NCBI RefSeq assembly: GCF_020480685.1
Contig: NZ_JAJAFU010000005.1
Coordinates: 89,390 to 153,389, forward strand
Reading direction: 5' to 3'
Source of the DNA: Deferrivibrio essentukiensis
GTDB lineage: Bacteria > Chrysiogenota > Deferribacteres > Deferribacterales > Deferrivibrionaceae
DNA length: 64,000 bases
A model generated the notes under the pieces. That model did no database searches and had not been told where the DNA came from. It worked only from the letters and a program-made list of their open reading frames with translations. The position numbers were made by a program, and so were the translations under genes. How positions within the stretch are numbered: position 1 is the first letter of the stretch; every line of letters begins with the position of its first letter. Shown here in pieces: positions 63,593 through 64,000 of the stretch.

Positions 63593-64000
63593 ATGACAAA
63601 GCCAAGAAGCAGCTTTGTTTCCCTTGAAGATACAAGCTGGTATCATTGTGTATCAAGATGTGTCCGTAGAGCGTTTCTTTGCGGTGTTGATTCTGCTACC
63701 GGCAAAGACTTTGACCATCGCCGCCAGTGGATTGTCGATAGAATGAAACAACTTACTGAAATTTATTCTGTACATATTGCTGGCTATGCTATTATGAGTA
63801 ATCATTATCATATTGTCCTTAAAATTGACCGGGAAGCTGTCTCTGAATTAACGGATGAAGAAGTTTTAAGTAGATGGAAAAAACTATATAAATTACCTGA
63901 CTATGCAAACACTTATCTTAAAGATTGCAGTAAATTACCTACTTACGAAAAAGAGCTTGCAGAAGATTACATTCACAAGATAAGAGAAAGATTATATGAT
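63593..64000 (+). CDS. REP-associated tyrosine transposase (RAYT), 5' part
   Basis: 136 codons are visible before the right edge. It starts at ATG 63593 after AGGAGG. The IS200-like fold is recognised from WYHCVSRCVRRAFLCG, the DHRRQWIVDRMKQL helix, and AGYAIMSNHYHIVLKI with the HxH metal pair (the family's HUH motif). The catalytic Tyr should lie beyond the edge. It is a single-copy type enzyme thought to mobilise REP sequences, such as the adjacent array. Completeness cannot be judged. Confidence 0.9.
   Translation, partial: MTKPRSSFVSLEDTSWYHCVSRCVRRAFLCGVDSATGKDFDHRRQWIVDRMKQLTEIYSVHIAGYAIMSNHYHIVLKIDREAVSELTDEEVLSRWKKLYKLPDYANTYLKDCSKLPTYEKELAEDYIHKIRERLYD

Noticed and set aside
63142..63627. 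161-codon plus-strand ORF across the pilA-C 3' end, terminator and REP-like repeats
   Set aside because: It runs in another frame of pilA-C, through the terminator hairpin and the repeat array; a shadow ORF.
1..64000. CRISPR arrays, tRNA or rRNA genes, prophage or toxin-antitoxin modules
   Set aside because: No regularly spaced direct repeats with unique spacers, no tRNA T-loop-like GTTCGAATC arms in a cloverleaf context, and no phage or antitoxin genes were seen.

Overview
The window is a 64 kb piece of an AT-rich bacterial chromosome, almost all of it housekeeping genes. The gene content suggests an anaerobic or microaerophilic Gram-negative of the Deferribacterota (Deferribacter, Calditerrivibrio or Flexistipes type), or less likely a deep Desulfobacterota-like lineage. 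Reasons are HflK/HflC, an EF-G with a variant G domain, a very short Geobacter-like type IV pilin followed by a separate pilin-C protein, a bacteriohemerythrin chemoreceptor, and a Gram-positive-type LexA box. The taxonomic call is inference; no rRNA or tRNA gene was seen.

Layout: 1-6.5 kb holds a left-truncated corA, hflKC (minus), then plus-strand EF-G, a SPOR-like membrane protein, ihfA and a merR-type gene. From 29.7 kb down to 6.5 kb runs an unbroken minus-strand array of 27 genes with no gap above about 80 bases. In transcription order it has hfq, DUF4416, a diguanylate cyclase, ftsB-like, xseA, greA, pilR, pgsA, a DUF362 ferredoxin protein, plsY, the riboflavin genes ribD-ribE-ribBA-ribH, nusB, three small or RNA-processing genes (including a yhaM-like exonuclease), uraA-upp, DUF502, aroE and finally the type IV pilus cluster pilB-pilT-pilC-pilS.

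29.7-30.9 kb is the only decayed region: the 5' stub of an MscS-type channel gene abuts an IS256-family transposase relic, next to a small CxxC membrane protein. Minus-strand accA-mutL-miaA follow (34.4-30.9 kb). The plus strand then carries alanine dehydrogenase and an SOS operon (lexA, an unknown 80-aa protein, dinB). From 61.4 to 38.0 kb are two more minus-strand arrays: a hemerythrin MCP, queC, pfkA, a cobalamin adenosyltransferase, yqeY, cvpA and mutS2; then smc, a small ORF, ftsY, an unknown, an SPL-like radical SAM gene, a ROK kinase, uvrB, PBP1A, an NtrB/NtrC-like pair and rnr.

The right end is accessory. It has a DsbC/DsbG-like oxidoreductase, a terminator whose loop holds a 7-base-period repeat, a 400-base regulatory region with TGTC-containing repeats, the short pilin gene pilA-N with its partner pilA-C, an array of 14-bp REP-like repeats, and the start of a RAYT-type (IS200-like) transposase that runs off the edge.

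The most interesting material is the dispersed type IV pilus system: motor and sensor at 6-12 kb, PilR at 24 kb, split aromatic-rich pilin at 63 kb. Next come the two kinds of intergenic repeats shared between 54.2 kb and 62.4-63.5 kb, and the lexA-small protein-dinB operon with its perfect LexA box. No CRISPR array, prophage, toxin-antitoxin or defence island was found.
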